A stretch of DNA of 64,000 bases from Tetrahymena elliotti 4EA (lineage: Eukaryota; Ciliophora; Oligohymenophorea; Hymenostomatida; Tetrahymenidae). The notes under the pieces were generated by a model. The model was not told where the DNA came from and did no database searches. It saw nothing but the letters and a program-made list of their open reading frames with translations. Below, piece after piece: positions 25,365-38,400 of this stretch (positions are counted from its first letter, which is position 1; every line of letters begins with the position of its first letter). The position numbers were made by a program, and so were the translations under genes. The DNA lies in the NCBI GenBank assembly GCA_000231825.2, contig JH720363.1, positions 326,475-390,474 of the forward strand. Reading direction: 5' to 3'.

Positions 25365-26006
25365 TCAATCTTCATCACTATATATCATTTCTCTATATTA
25401 TTAGTCTTATTATCTTTTTTTATAATCCTATGAATCTTATTACTATCTAAGTTCTCTATAATAACAACATTTTTTATACTTTTTATCTGAACCACAATAA
25501 CAAGGCTTATTGCCCATTTTTGAAATTTACTTAATCCACTCTTTGCTATCTTTAGGAATCTACAGTTCTACATTTCTCTTTTTCTTCTTATTATCTTCGT
25601 CTTCTTCATTTTAATCATTTCTATTTCTGTGAATACCAAATTAGGCCATAAACTATTCTGGATTATCACCTAAAATTCTTTTAGCTCCCTCATTAAAAAT
25701 ACTATATGCACTAAGTTCTCCTTCCTTTCTTTCGGTATGACTTAAATTTTTAAAAATCAATACTAATATTGATACTACTAGGAACATAGAACCAAAACCT
25801 GTATATTTTTCAATCAATTTAAGAGATATAAGCCATAAAAAAATGCAAATGATATATTTCCAAAATCTAAAAGTCATTATCCTTTCATGAAATGTTAATT
25901 TCTTATATTTATATTCATCATATTTCTTTTTAAGCTATATTTCACTCGAGTCTACTAATTCTATTCCATAATCTTTCTCTAACTAACTTGCTTTGTTTTC
26001 ACTCAT
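25365..26006 (-). CDS. SAYSvFN-domain membrane protein with C-terminal SEC-C zinc motif (213 aa)
   Basis: A single exon of 214 codons runs from ATG at 26006 to TGA. The N-terminal ~45 residues are charged (MSENKASQLEKDYGIELVDS...). Two hydrophobic segments follow at about residues 48-62 and 69-85 (FWKYIICIFLWLISL, FLVVSILVLIF). The SAYSvFN signature is next: GELSAYSIFNEGAKRILG then PEQFMAQFGI. After a K/E/D-rich linker comes a SEC-C motif, NKPCYCGSDKKYKKCC, with the CxC...CC zinc ligands intact, and a short Gln/acidic tail. Human SAYSD1, of the same domain family, sits in the ER membrane and monitors stalled translocon-bound ribosomes. SEC-C motifs bind zinc and occur in SecA, where they contact ribosomes. 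An ER, ribosome-facing role is therefore an inference here. Confidence 0.85.
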
Positions 26007-27489
26007 TTACTCTTAATTTTTAATAAAAAAGTTAACACTAAAAAATCAATCTATTAAATAATTATAGCAACTAGATATTCTTCAAAATATAAATATTTAT
26101 CAATCAAAAGGTTATTTAAATTATCAAATACTAACACTTTATATTTTAAATATAATTATTCTTTCAAATAAACAACAGTTCAAATAGAGATATTTTGTTC
26201 TTTATTTTTAGAAAATACTAAGACAAATAAATTATGAGTAAAGTATGGTTTTTTTTCACTAAAAAAGTGAACTAAATTATTCAAACTAATATTTCAAATA
26301 ATATCAATCTATTATTATTATTCTTAAAAATGCCAAATAAAATCTAAAAATTAATAATGAAAAATATATTTATTGGAATTTCATTTATTTTAAATAATTT
26401 ACTGATAAAAATAAATTTTAAGTATTTGAAAAAGATTTATTTTCTTTACCATTTTTACAAAACAATAACAAAAAATATGAATTATGATCAATCATTACTG
26501 TAATAGTATAATTAATTTTAATAAAGTAGATAGAAGATTAAAAAGAAATACAAAAATTCTAATCATTTTCAAACTATAGGATAACTCTCAAAAAACACTG
26601 AAAAAATTGGTAGAAAAATTTTGGTTAAAGCTCTGAAATTAAAATATACTATTATTAAATAAACATGAAAAATATATTGTAGTTTCTTAAAAACTTTTTC
26701 ATGTGCATAACTATTTTTAGAAAATATGTTTTCTAATTTAATCATTTGCAATCTAAATAAATTTAAAAATAAAGAATAATTTTATTTTCTTCTACCTATT
26801 TAATAAGGTTTTTTGTAGATTTTTTTAAAAATGAACTGAAAGAGTAAATTAGAAATTAAACTGAGAATAATTATTAGTTTCCAGTTATCTTTAAGACAAA
26901 ATAAAATAAAAAAATAACCTAAATTAATTAAAATAAATTAAATTAAATATTTTTTTAAAAAGTATTTGTGAATAGAAGTAAATTAGCGTGGACTAACAAA
27001 TAAATATAAATTAGCTAACATTTCAGTTAGAAAAATAAAATTCTGAAATCAAATAGATGCTTTATAAATTTAAATCAGCATAACAATAATACTAATAACT
27101 AGTATAAAGAAATTATTCTTTTTAGATTGGTATCTATTGAATTAACAATATTTGAATTATAGATCTCTAAAAAATATGTTCTAACTTAATATCAAAGTTT
27201 GTATTATTTATCCAACTGATTCCTATTAATATTGATTGAAATAGATATAAATTTTCATGCAATTTTGAATAAACAGTAAGGCTAACACATGGATTTAGTT
27301 AAAAAACAATACTATAAATTGAAATGATAGGTTTTGGTGTTGATAGTATATAAAAGACTCTTTAGCAAACACAGTTTTAATATAATAAGCAGATTAATTA
27401 ATTGATAAATTTTTTTATAATAACTTGTGTATACATACAATTTTATTTACTTTTAAATAAAAGTTAGGAAGAAAGAAAGTAGATATAAA
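26007..27489. other. Divergent intergenic region
   Basis: It lies between the minus-strand SAYSvFN gene and the plus-strand CCDC81/dynein gene. It is A+T-rich with no supported gene; the minus frame 26569-26751 is chance-like. Promoters for both flanking genes are expected here but no specific site is recognisable. Confidence 0.5.
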
Positions 27490-29474
27490 ATGGATTTAAA
27501 AATATAGCACTTCTAACTAGAAGACATTTACTAGAGGTGCTCTAACAAGTAACATTTTGGAGAAAAATTAAATTTTTAATAAAATTTATTTTATTATTTG
27601 AAGAGTCACATAGTAAGAAGGTCAAGAAAGATTGCAAATACCATCTGAAGTTTTCTTTGAGTCATGGAATGCATTCAACAAGTATCAAATAAATTTTTTC
27701 AATATGTTTTAGAATATCTAAAATGCTAATTTAAAAATAATATTAAAGGTGGTGCAAGAGCTAATTAGATTTAGAAAGAACAATATCCATACCTAATTTT
27801 GGTAAATTTATTTGCTTTTATTTAGAGAATGTGAACATTCATTTTAATTGCGTACTTCAATTATTAATTATCTTTTTAAAAATTAGGTAATCTTACATAC
27901 AAAAAGATGAATGATGGAAACGACATAAATAATTAAAATGCAAAAACAATAATGATATACTTTAGCGAAAATCTCATAATCTCTAAAAATTTGAAATACA
28001 GAGTAATTTTTTTTATTTTTCTCTTTTGTTCTACTTATAAAAATATTTAAAAATAAACTAACAACCTTTTAATATTATTTGAATGTTAGTTTATTTCTAC
28101 TTAGTAGAAACTTTTCTTTATTCAATAATTACCTTACTAAATTTTCTTCTAGTTATTATAGAAGCTTGATTCGAAATTATGTTTTATATTTATTTTAATA
28201 AATTTGTTAATCATAGGGTGACATTGACAACTCTAATTTCCCTCCTATTAAAATAAATTACAGTGCTGTTCATAAGCTCTGCCCAGAGATGAATAAATAA
28301 GCAGTAAAGGTCTGCATTGAATCTATTTTTAATGAAATTAATGAAGTAAGCATTTTATTTATTTTTAAAATAAAAAATAACTAAGAAAGAAAGAGATTAA
28401 TAAATCAATCATAGAAGTTTTAAGTTTAAAATCTAAATATAATAGGTCTACTAAGCTTTAAATTTATTTATTGCTTTCTTTTTCTATAAAATATATTTTT
28501 TATTCTTTTTATTGATTTTTGTTTTATTTGTTTAAATAGATTCTTAGCATCAATAATGTAGAAGTAGATTTAGGAAACTTTGGAAAAATAAATTGCTTTG
28601 AAAGAACTTTGAGTCTAGAGCCATTTATTTTGAGTAAGAAAGTTTAGAATGGAAAATCCAAATAAACAGTTAGATCTCTTTTGGATTCTCGTAAAGGTTT
28701 ATCAGCTTCAGTACATATGCTAAGAGCAGCTAAAGAAATGGATTATTTTGGAGCTACAACAGGAAGCAAAACTCCTTAAACAAAGGATGTTAATTCAAAC
28801 ACTAATTGGAACAACATAAATAACCCATAAAGTCTCGATGCCAGCTCACAACTAAATTCTTCTAAACTTAAATTGTAATTAAGCATTAGTGCTGGTGATA
28901 GCATAGATAATAGTAGTGTTAATAATTCTTAATTCAATCGTAAAAATATGAAAATGACTAAGAATTCTGTTGCTTCTAAGTTTGTTTAAAACAATGACAA
29001 ATAGCAATATTCTCCAACTAGAAGATATAAGCATAACAATGTCTAAATTGACCCTGAACTTTTGGCTGCAGGCACTGATCCTTTATCTAAAAATCAAGTA
29101 ACTTTTTATATTCCTTCTTTCTATTTAAATATGTTTATTTAAATAATCAAAAGGATTTCTCAAGACTAGCTAATAGTGCAAATTTATTAATTAATTCTAG
29201 TTTCCTAAAGCCACCATAAGCTAGTATAAGGTTTCCTCCTATCCTTGATAGATTTTCTAGGACATTAGCATCTCCTTTAGCAGCTTAAAAACATAATTTA
29301 TCAGTTAGCGCAAGAATTGCCTCTAATTATACTCCAACTGCTAAGAAACTCTCTTTTGATTAAGAAACGAAAGGTATTAAAGTAATGAAACTATTTGATA
29401 CATCAGTTTAATTTACAGCTAACCAAGAGCTCCTATAGCCTCCTGCAACTTTTCTTGAAGAACTTTCATTTGTT
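27490..29474 (+). other. CCDC81-type HU-like domain region (exons 1-6 of the dynein model)
   Basis: Exons 1-3 give MDLKIQHFQLEDIYQRCSNK, then [17 protein letters not shown] and [10 protein letters not shown]. This is the helix plus I-P-x-F-G-x-F pattern of a first HU-like domain. Exons 4-5 give [33 protein letters not shown] and [11 protein letters not shown], which match the second HU-like domain of CCDC81-family proteins. A Ser/Asn/Gln-rich linker of about 280 residues follows. In other eukaryotes the domain occurs in the centrosomal/ciliary CCDC81 family. If intron 6 were retained, a TGA at 29496-29498 would end a separate ~431-aa HU protein. The donor of the intron after exon 3 (27852 or a nearby GT) is a best guess. 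Confidence 0.6.
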
Positions 29475-32400
29475 GTAAAAATATTAAAATCAATATGAGT
29501 TTTATTTTAAGTGATATGTTTTTTAAATAATAGGTAGATGGAGTTAGAAACTAAGAACTAAATAATAAGATGAGGGCTAAGAGAACATGCTATGAAAGAT
29601 ATAAAGCCTATATAGAGAATGAAATTCCTATTGAATTTGTAGCTTCAATTAATAATTATTGGATAACTGACATTCTTGATTTAATCCCTCACCAGCTATA
29701 ATATGTGGACAGATAAGTTATGGAGAATATGATTAATTAAATGCTTAATGAAATTAATAAAGATTATTATGATTCTGTGCGCAAAGCTATCCTAGATTAT
29801 GTTCTTAAGGATGACTCAGAAATGCTTAGAATAGGAATTATGGAAATTTATGATGGAGTTGTTGATTATGGAGATAATTATTATAAAGGAATAGAGCCTG
29901 ATTCTGATTGGAAAGAGGATGTAAATGCTGCAAAATAAGAAATTATTTAAAATCTTGTCATTAATTCTAGTTCTACTTTAAAGCTTATGCAGCTATGGAA
30001 AAGATATGAAAAAATGCACTTCTTAGTTCTTCCGACAAAGAAAGATTAAACAATGACTATTCAAAATTTCCTTGAAATTTAGGTAAAATTCAAATTTATT
30101 CAAGACAAGTAAATTAATGTGAATTTAATTAAAAAAATAGCTTAAAAATATCACAGAAGTCAAAAATCACTTGATTTCTGAATGGCATAAAGATGTTATT
30201 GATATTTATCAAGAAGAATTAAACTAAATGAATAAAAACAAAGTAAAATTATTTTATTGTTTTTTCCACTAAGTTTAATATTCATTTTTATCTAAATAGC
30301 GTTAAGCAATTCTTTTCTTTAATTCAAATGCTACTTTAATGTCCAATTAAATCAGATAGCTTGTTTCTGATTCTCTTGTTTTGTATAAAGAATTCTTCTA
30401 GCGTTTTAAGAAGAATAAGCTTTTAACTCCTAAAGATATAATAGAAAGAGAGAAAAATCATAATAATTCTATTGAAGATGTCTTTTTGCATGTAAAATTG
30501 ACTGCTGAAGATAGAAGAATTGAATTCGCTGATGATCTCTATGAAAGCATACATAAGGAGTTGATTAAAATCATAGACGATATAATTGCAACTACTTAAG
30601 GTTTTCCTAGACCAGAAAATACAATTGCTAGAAGTGTTGTAAAATCTCTTTGGGCTGTTCCAAAAGATGATGAGGTAATTTAATAGAATTTTAAAATATT
30701 TATTTAGTTTTATAAATAATAATAAGATTTTCTTGAGTGTTAAAGAAGAAATTGATAACATTTTGGAAAAAAATCTCAAAAATGTCTCAGAAGTTGTAAA
30801 AGTTTATGACAAATACTCATATTTACTTGAGGAGAAATAGAGAGTAGAAGCATGGGCAAGAACACCCAGAAAGAGAGAAGAATATACAGCTGAAATGAAC
30901 AAGTACAAAAAGTTATATGAAGAAATAAACAAAGAAATTCCATTCTATGTCAGAACTAATATGGTTTTAGTTGACGGAGTTGATGTTAAAAAATTATTTT
31001 TACAAATTTGCTCAGATATAGTGATTATTCTTCAAACTAGCATTCATCACTACTTACTTTCAAAAAATGCTGAAATAGCTAAGGAAATAAACACTATTTA
31101 AGAGTTCATTAAGAGTAAGGCAGAAAATTATGAAAAGATGAAGGACCTTGAAATAACAATTGAAAAGATAAAGAAAACTGACCACAAAAGAATTACAAGT
31201 GACTATCAAGATGTTAAGATTTGGTTCAATTTATTATACAGCACTGTTCATAAAGTGAGTGAAGATGATCTAAAATAACTTTTCATTACAGCTAGTCTTG
31301 TTTATAACTTGATGAATGTTGTAGAATCGGAAGAATCTAGATTGTAAAAAGTAAAAGTTATTTATTTTGTTAATTCAATCATTTTTATTTAAAATTTTTA
31401 CTTTAAATAGGAAAAAGAAGAACTTGAACAAAGACTAAAAAGAAAGAAAGATGAATTTGAATTAAATATTTAAGATGTCCATTCAAAGATTGACTAATTA
31501 AATACAACTTACACAAACGAATATTCAAAGGAAGAGGCCTGTAAAGCTATTGAAGGTTATAACTAGATACTTAAAGAATATGGTGTTGAGGTAATTAATT
31601 TGAAGTAATAATTAGGTTTTATATGATTATAATTTTAATAGATGAAAGAAATTAATCTTAGAGAAGAGCTTATTGGTTGGACTTAAACTGAATTCCCTAA
31701 ACTTCAAGAAGCTGAAAACAATTTACAACCTTACTAAGACTTATGGTTTTTAATTAGAGATAAGAGTGACAAGATTGACTTATGGAAGAAAGTTAAATCT
31801 GTTTTCACCTTAGATCCTGAAGAGATAGAAAAAGATGTTAAAACAATGTTAAATAAGGCAATGAAGCTTAAAATTATGTTTTCTAAAGCTAAAAACATGG
31901 TCAATCCTTTAGAATTAACAGAAACTGTTCTTGAAGATTTAAGAGAATTCTAAAAGCATTAACTTTTAATTCACGTATTCTCTAATAAAGGGCTCAAAGA
32001 TAGACATTGGGATGAAATAAGCAATTTAGTAGGCTTTAAAGTTGATCCCCATAAAAAGGAGTCCTTGAGTAGATTTATAGGTCTTAATCTTGAAGACAAA
32101 TATTAAAAGCTTGAAGAAATTTCTGATTCTGCAACAAAGGAGTTCAGTATTGAAAAAATTTTAGATAAGGTAAAAAATATAAGCAACTAATATTTTCATC
32201 AATTATTATTTATTTTACTTAGATGAGAGAAGATTGGGAACCAATAGTCACAGAACTCAAGTCATGGAAAGACACAGGTACTTTTATAGTTTCAGGTGCA
32301 AGTGTTGATGAAACACAAACTATTTTGGATGACTAAATTGTAAAAACAATGACAATGAAGGGTTCACCATATGCAAAAATATTCGAAGATAGAATTATTG

Positions 32401-35400
32401 AATGGGAAGATTGGCTCAATTACACTCAAAGTCTTTTTGATTATTTCATAAAAGTTCAATCTGTATGGCTCTATCTCGAACCAGTCTTTACCTCTCCTGA
32501 TATTACAAAGCATTTACCTATGGAAGGTGAAGAGTTCAGAAAAGTTGACTTCGACTGGCGTAATCAAGTTATGGGTAAAGTCTGTAGAGATCCCAAGGTC
32601 GTAGAATTTACTAAAGATAAAAGAATGCTTGATATACTCAAAGAATCTCATATTAGATTAGAGAAAGTTCAAAAAGGATTGAACAGCTATTTGGAAGGAA
32701 AGAGATCTAATTTCCCACGTTTCTATTTCTTATCAAATGATGAACTTTTAGAAATTCTCTCAGAAACTAAAGATCCTCAACGTGTATAACCTCATCTTAA
32801 GAAATGCTTTGAAGGTATTTAAAAGCTAAAGATCGATAATGAAAAAAAGATATTTGGTATGTATTCATCAGAAGGAGAATATGTTGATTTCCTTACAGTT
32901 GTAAACATTTTCTTTTATTTAAAAATAATTATTATAAATCATATTTTTTTTCTAGGTTGATACTACATAAGCAAGAGGAAATGTAGATGAGTGGCTAGTT
33001 TGGGTTGAAGAGAGAATGATCGAGAGTATTCACAGTGTAACAGCTATTGCTTTTGAAGACTATTAATCTATGAAAAGAAGAGATTGGGTCTTAAACAGAT
33101 GTGGTATGGCTGTATTAAGTGTAAACATGACATATTGGACATATGGAACTGAGAAGAACTTGAATGATCTTGGAAACAAAGGTGCTGTACTATTTGCTTA
33201 AGAATGTAGTGAATAGCTTGAGTAAATCGTAGACTTAGTCAGATCTGACATTTCTCCTTTAGATAGATGCACCATCGAAGCTTTAATTGTATTGGATGTA
33301 CATAACAGAGACTGTATTACTTAATTAGCCGAAAAGAATATTGATAAAATATCTGATTTTGATTGGTAAGCATAGCTCAGATATTACTGGTAAGATAATG
33401 ATACCATAGTAAAAATTATAAATGCTGTTTGTGATTACAACTATGAGTATTTAGGTAACTCAAGTCGTTTGGTTATTACACCTCTAACAGATAGATGTTA
33501 TAGAACACTCTGTGGAGCTATTCATTTAAATTACGGTGGTGCTCCTGAAGGACCAGCAGGTAAACTATATCATTATTGATAATGCTTTATTTTTCCTTCT
33601 TTTTTATTATATAACTAAATGCAAAATTTAAAATTTATTAATTAATGAAAATTTAAGGTACTGGTAAGACCGAAACAGTAAAAGATTTGGCTAAAGCTCT
33701 TGCTAGATAATGTGTTGTGTTCAACTGTTCTGATGGTTTAGATTACAAAGCTATGGGAAAATTCTTTAAGGGATTAGCAAGCAGTGGTGCTTGGAGTTGT
33801 TTTGATGAATTCAATCGTATTGATTTAGAAGTACTTTCAGTCGTTGCATAATAGATGCTCACAATTTAATTGGCTCGTGCTGAAGGAAAAAAAGAATTCT
33901 TTTTTGAAGATTCTACCATTCGTTTAAAACCTACTTGTAATGCATTTATCACTATGAACCCTGGTTATGCAGGACGTTCAGAACTTCCAGATAACCTTAA
34001 GGCTTTGTTCCGTTCAGTAGCTATGATGGTTCCTGATTATGCTATGATTTCTGAAATTTGTCTTTACTCTTATGGTTTTTCAGATGCTAGAAACCTTGCT
34101 CGTAAAATTGTAACAACCTATAAACTTTGTTCTGAATAACTCTCATCTTAAGATCACTACGATTATGGTAAATTAAATTAAAAATATTTTTTATATTTTA
34201 AATTAATTAAAATGTATAGGTATGAGAGCAGTCAAGTCTGTTTTGACAGCAGCTGGTAACTTAAAGAGAAAATTCGTAAATGAAAATGAAAGTATTTTAA
34301 TGCTTAGAGCTATTAATGATGTAAATCTTGCTAAATTCTTGGCATTTGATCTCCCTCTCTTCAAAGGTATTACAAGTGATTTGTTCCCAGGAATATCTTT
34401 ACCCGAGATAGATTATTAAAATATGTATGATTGTATAGATATTACTCTTAATAAACTAAACCTTTAGAAGGTTCCATATTTCATTGAAAAAATTATTTAA
34501 CTATATGAAATGATTCTTGTCAGACATGGTTTGATGGTTGTTGGAATGCCATTCTCTGGTAAGACATCTGCAATCAAAGTTTTAGCAGGTGCATTAACTT
34601 TATTAAACGAAAGAAATTAAATGAATGAGAAAAAAGTATAAATTACTAATATAAATCCTAAATCAATAACTATGAATTAACTTTATGGTTTCTCAGATGA
34701 AATATCTCATGAATGGGCTGATGGTGTCCTAGCTATTAAATTTAGAGCCTTTGCAAAATAAGAAAATGATGATAGAAAGGTAAATTTTATTTATTTATAT
34801 TTTAAACTTTAATATTTTGTTGCTATTTAATAGTGGCTTATTTTTGATGGCCCTGTTGATGCAGTTTGGATTGAAAACATGAACACTGTCTTAGATGACA
34901 ACAAAAAGCTTTGTTTGAATTCAGGTGAAATTATTGCAATGAGCAAAAGTATGAATATGATGTTTGAACCCATGGACTTAGCTGCTGCTTCACCCGCTAC
35001 AGTTTCAAGATGTGGTATGATTTACATGGAACCTTCTTCAATGGGATGGAAACCTCTCTATAATAGCTGGAAGAAAAATTTACCTTCAACACTTCGTGAA
35101 GAAGATTATGTTGAAATAGATATGCTTTTCAACTGGGTTGTTGATCCTGCTCTTAAGTATCTCAGACACAACCTCAAGGAAATTTCTCCTACTCAAGATC
35201 AAAACTTAGTAGTCACTTTAATGAGAATATTCAGAGGTTTATTGAAAGACTTAGAGGTAAATTTATCATTTTTTATAAAGATTTAAATAAATTTTGAATT
35301 TGAATCTATTGAGAAAATTCACAAAATTTTATTCAAAATTAATCATTATAAAAATAGAATTAAGAAATATATGATAAATTAGACATAAAATAACGTTTCT

Positions 35401-38400
35401 AATAAATTGACATGAAATTTATTTTCTCCTATATGTGGTCAATCGGAGGATCACTATGTACTTCTTCTGAGAGAAAGTAATTCGATCTGTTTTCAAAGAG
35501 ATTATTTGGTAAAGATATAGTTGTTCAAGTAGAAAGCAAAAAAATTTCACTTCCTGAAAGAGGCACTATGTATGATTATATTTATAAGATTGAAGAAAAG
35601 AAACCTGAAGGTGATTGGTAACTTTGGATAGATTAAATTATGCCTGAAGAAATAAACCCCAAAAAGAAACCAAATGAGATTATCATTTAAACTTCTGATA
35701 CAGCTCGTTATAGCTATTTACTTAGATAAAATATTAAGATGGAAGTTCCAACTCTTTTCTGTGGTCCAACAGGTACTGGTAAATCTACCTATATTAAGAA
35801 TTTACTTATGAATGAATTACCTCGTTCATAATACATGAATATTGAAGTTGGCTTTTCAGCTCAGACAAGCTCAACTCAAACTATGGATATTATTGATAAA
35901 AAGTTAGACAGATTGAAGAAAGGTGTTTATGGACCTAAATAAGGTAAATGTATTATTTTTGTTGATGATTTGAATATGCCAACAAAAGAAAAATGGGGAG
36001 CATAACCTCCTATTGAAATTCTTCGTTAAATGCTTGATTAAGGTGGCTGGTATGATTTAAATGATAAAGAAAAACCTTTCAAGCAAATTGTAGAAATTAT
36101 CTTTGTAAGCGCTATGGGTCCTCCAGGAGGTGGTAGAACTTTCATTACTCCAAGATTATTGCGTCACTTAAACTTAGTAGCACTAGCTAATTTTGATGAA
36201 GAAACTCTTAACAGAATTTTCGGTACAATTTTACATTGGTATATGTAAGTGAATCAATTTTCACCTGAAGTAATCAAGAATGAAAATAAAGTGATCAATG
36301 CCACTTTAGAAATTTATAAGATGGCAATGAATGAATTGTTGCCTACCCCTATGAAGAGTCATTATCTTTTCAACTTAAGAGATTTTGCTAAAGTCATTAT
36401 GGGTGTTTGTATGAGTGATAAAGACACTATTTCAAATCCAGATATATTAATAAGACTTTGGGTACACGAATGCTGGAGAGTATTTGCAGACAGACTTATT
36501 AATGAGGATGACAGGTTAGTCATGCTTAAAGGATTAAGAGAAACAGTTAAAAAAATATTTGGTCTCAACTTTGATACAGTTTTCTCGGTAAATTTTTTTC
36601 AAAATAAGTTATTTATTCTTATTAATTTTATTTTTTTATTTTAAAAAGCACCTTGATAACCCTAATGATAAAGATGAAAAAGTAGATACTTTAGATGAAA
36701 TGAGAGGATTAATATTTACAGATATCTTGACACCTTTAGGTGCTCCTAAAAGACCATATGAAGAAGTTATTGATAAAAATAAATTGCAAGCTGCTTGTGA
36801 TGAAGCCTTGGGAAATTATAATATGCTAAGTGATAAGCCTATGGATCTTGTTCTATTCTCGTTTGCTATAGAACATTTATTGATCATTGAAAGAATTCTC
36901 AAACAACCTTCAGGAAATGCACTTTTGGTTGGTGTTGGTGGTTCTGGTCGTTAATCTTTGACAAGATTGGCTGGTTCAATGGTAGATGCTACTATTATTC
37001 AAATTGAAATCAGTAAAACTTATGGTAAAAATGAGTGGCAAGATGATCTTAAAAAAGTCTTAAAGAATGCAGGTGCAAAAGGTCTCCCTACTGTATTCTT
37101 ATTTACAGATTCTTAGATTAAGTAAGAAGGTTTTGTAGAAGATATAAATAACCTATTAAACACTTGCGAAGTTCCAAATCTATTCCCTGCAGAAGACAAA
37201 GCAGAAATTCAAGAAGCTGTAAGAGCAGCTTCTAAAGCTGATGGTAAATGCCCTGATGGACATCCAGAATAACTTTATTCATATTTTGTTGATAGATGTA
37301 AATATAAATAATAAACTAAAAAAATTTTTCAATATTATTTTTTAAAAAGGTAAATAAAACTTACATATTGTTCTATGCTTCTCTCCTATTGGTGATGCCT
37401 TTAGAAATAGAGTAAGAATGTTCCCTTCTCTTGTTAATTGTTGTACAATTGATTGGTTCTTTGAGTGGCCTTAAGTAAAAATAATATTTATTTGAAAATA
37501 AATTGAAAATTAAATTATTTTAATAAAGGATGCCTTAGTATCTGTTGCAAAGAAATTCTTAGAAAAAATTGAAATGGAAGTTGAAACAAAATAATCTTGT
37601 ACTGAAATGGTTTAATATTTCCATCAATCAACAATTTAGTGGTCTAATAAATTCTATAGCCATTTAAGAAGAAAATTCTATGTTACTCCAACCTCTTATC
37701 TTGAAATGATCATTACTTTCTAGAATTTACTTGCTGAAAAACGTAAAGAAGTAAAATCATCTATTGATAAGTATGAAAATGGTTATAATTAGATTATAGA
37801 AACTGAGAAGGCTGTTGGAAAAATGCAAATTGATTTAACTGATATGGTTCCTAAGCTTAAAAAAGCAGCTGAAGATACTGAAGAAAAGATGAAGATTGTT
37901 GCAAAAGAAAAAGCTGCTGCAGATATTCTAGCTTCTGGTAACTAAAATTACTATTTAATAAATTTTTATAAATAATAATTACTTTTCAAAAATTAGGTAT
38001 TTAGAAAGAAGAAGCAGTTGTGTAAATTGCTGTTAACGAAGCCAATCTTATTAAAGAAGATTGTGAGAAAGATTTGGCAGAAGCTATGCCAGCCCTAGAA
38101 GCTGCAGAAAATGCTCTTAATTGTATCCAAAAAGCTGATATTGATTTCTTGAAATAAATGAGAAATCCTGTAGAGCCAATTAGAGCAACTATGAAAGCTG
38201 TTTGTTTGATTCTTTATCCAAATCCAACTGAAAAAAAAAAAGATGGACTTAAGACAGTTATTGATTGGTGGGCTGCTTCAGTAAAGCTATTAAATAATCC
38301 TTAACTCCTTAAAGATATGAAAGGTTACAACAAAGAAGCAATAGAAGATAAGATTATTTAAAGTTTAGGTTCTTACTTCAATGACCCTGAAGCCAAAGAC

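Noticed and set aside
36362..36568. Minus-strand open frames inside dynein exons
   Set aside because: They are antisense shadows of strongly conserved plus-strand coding sequence.
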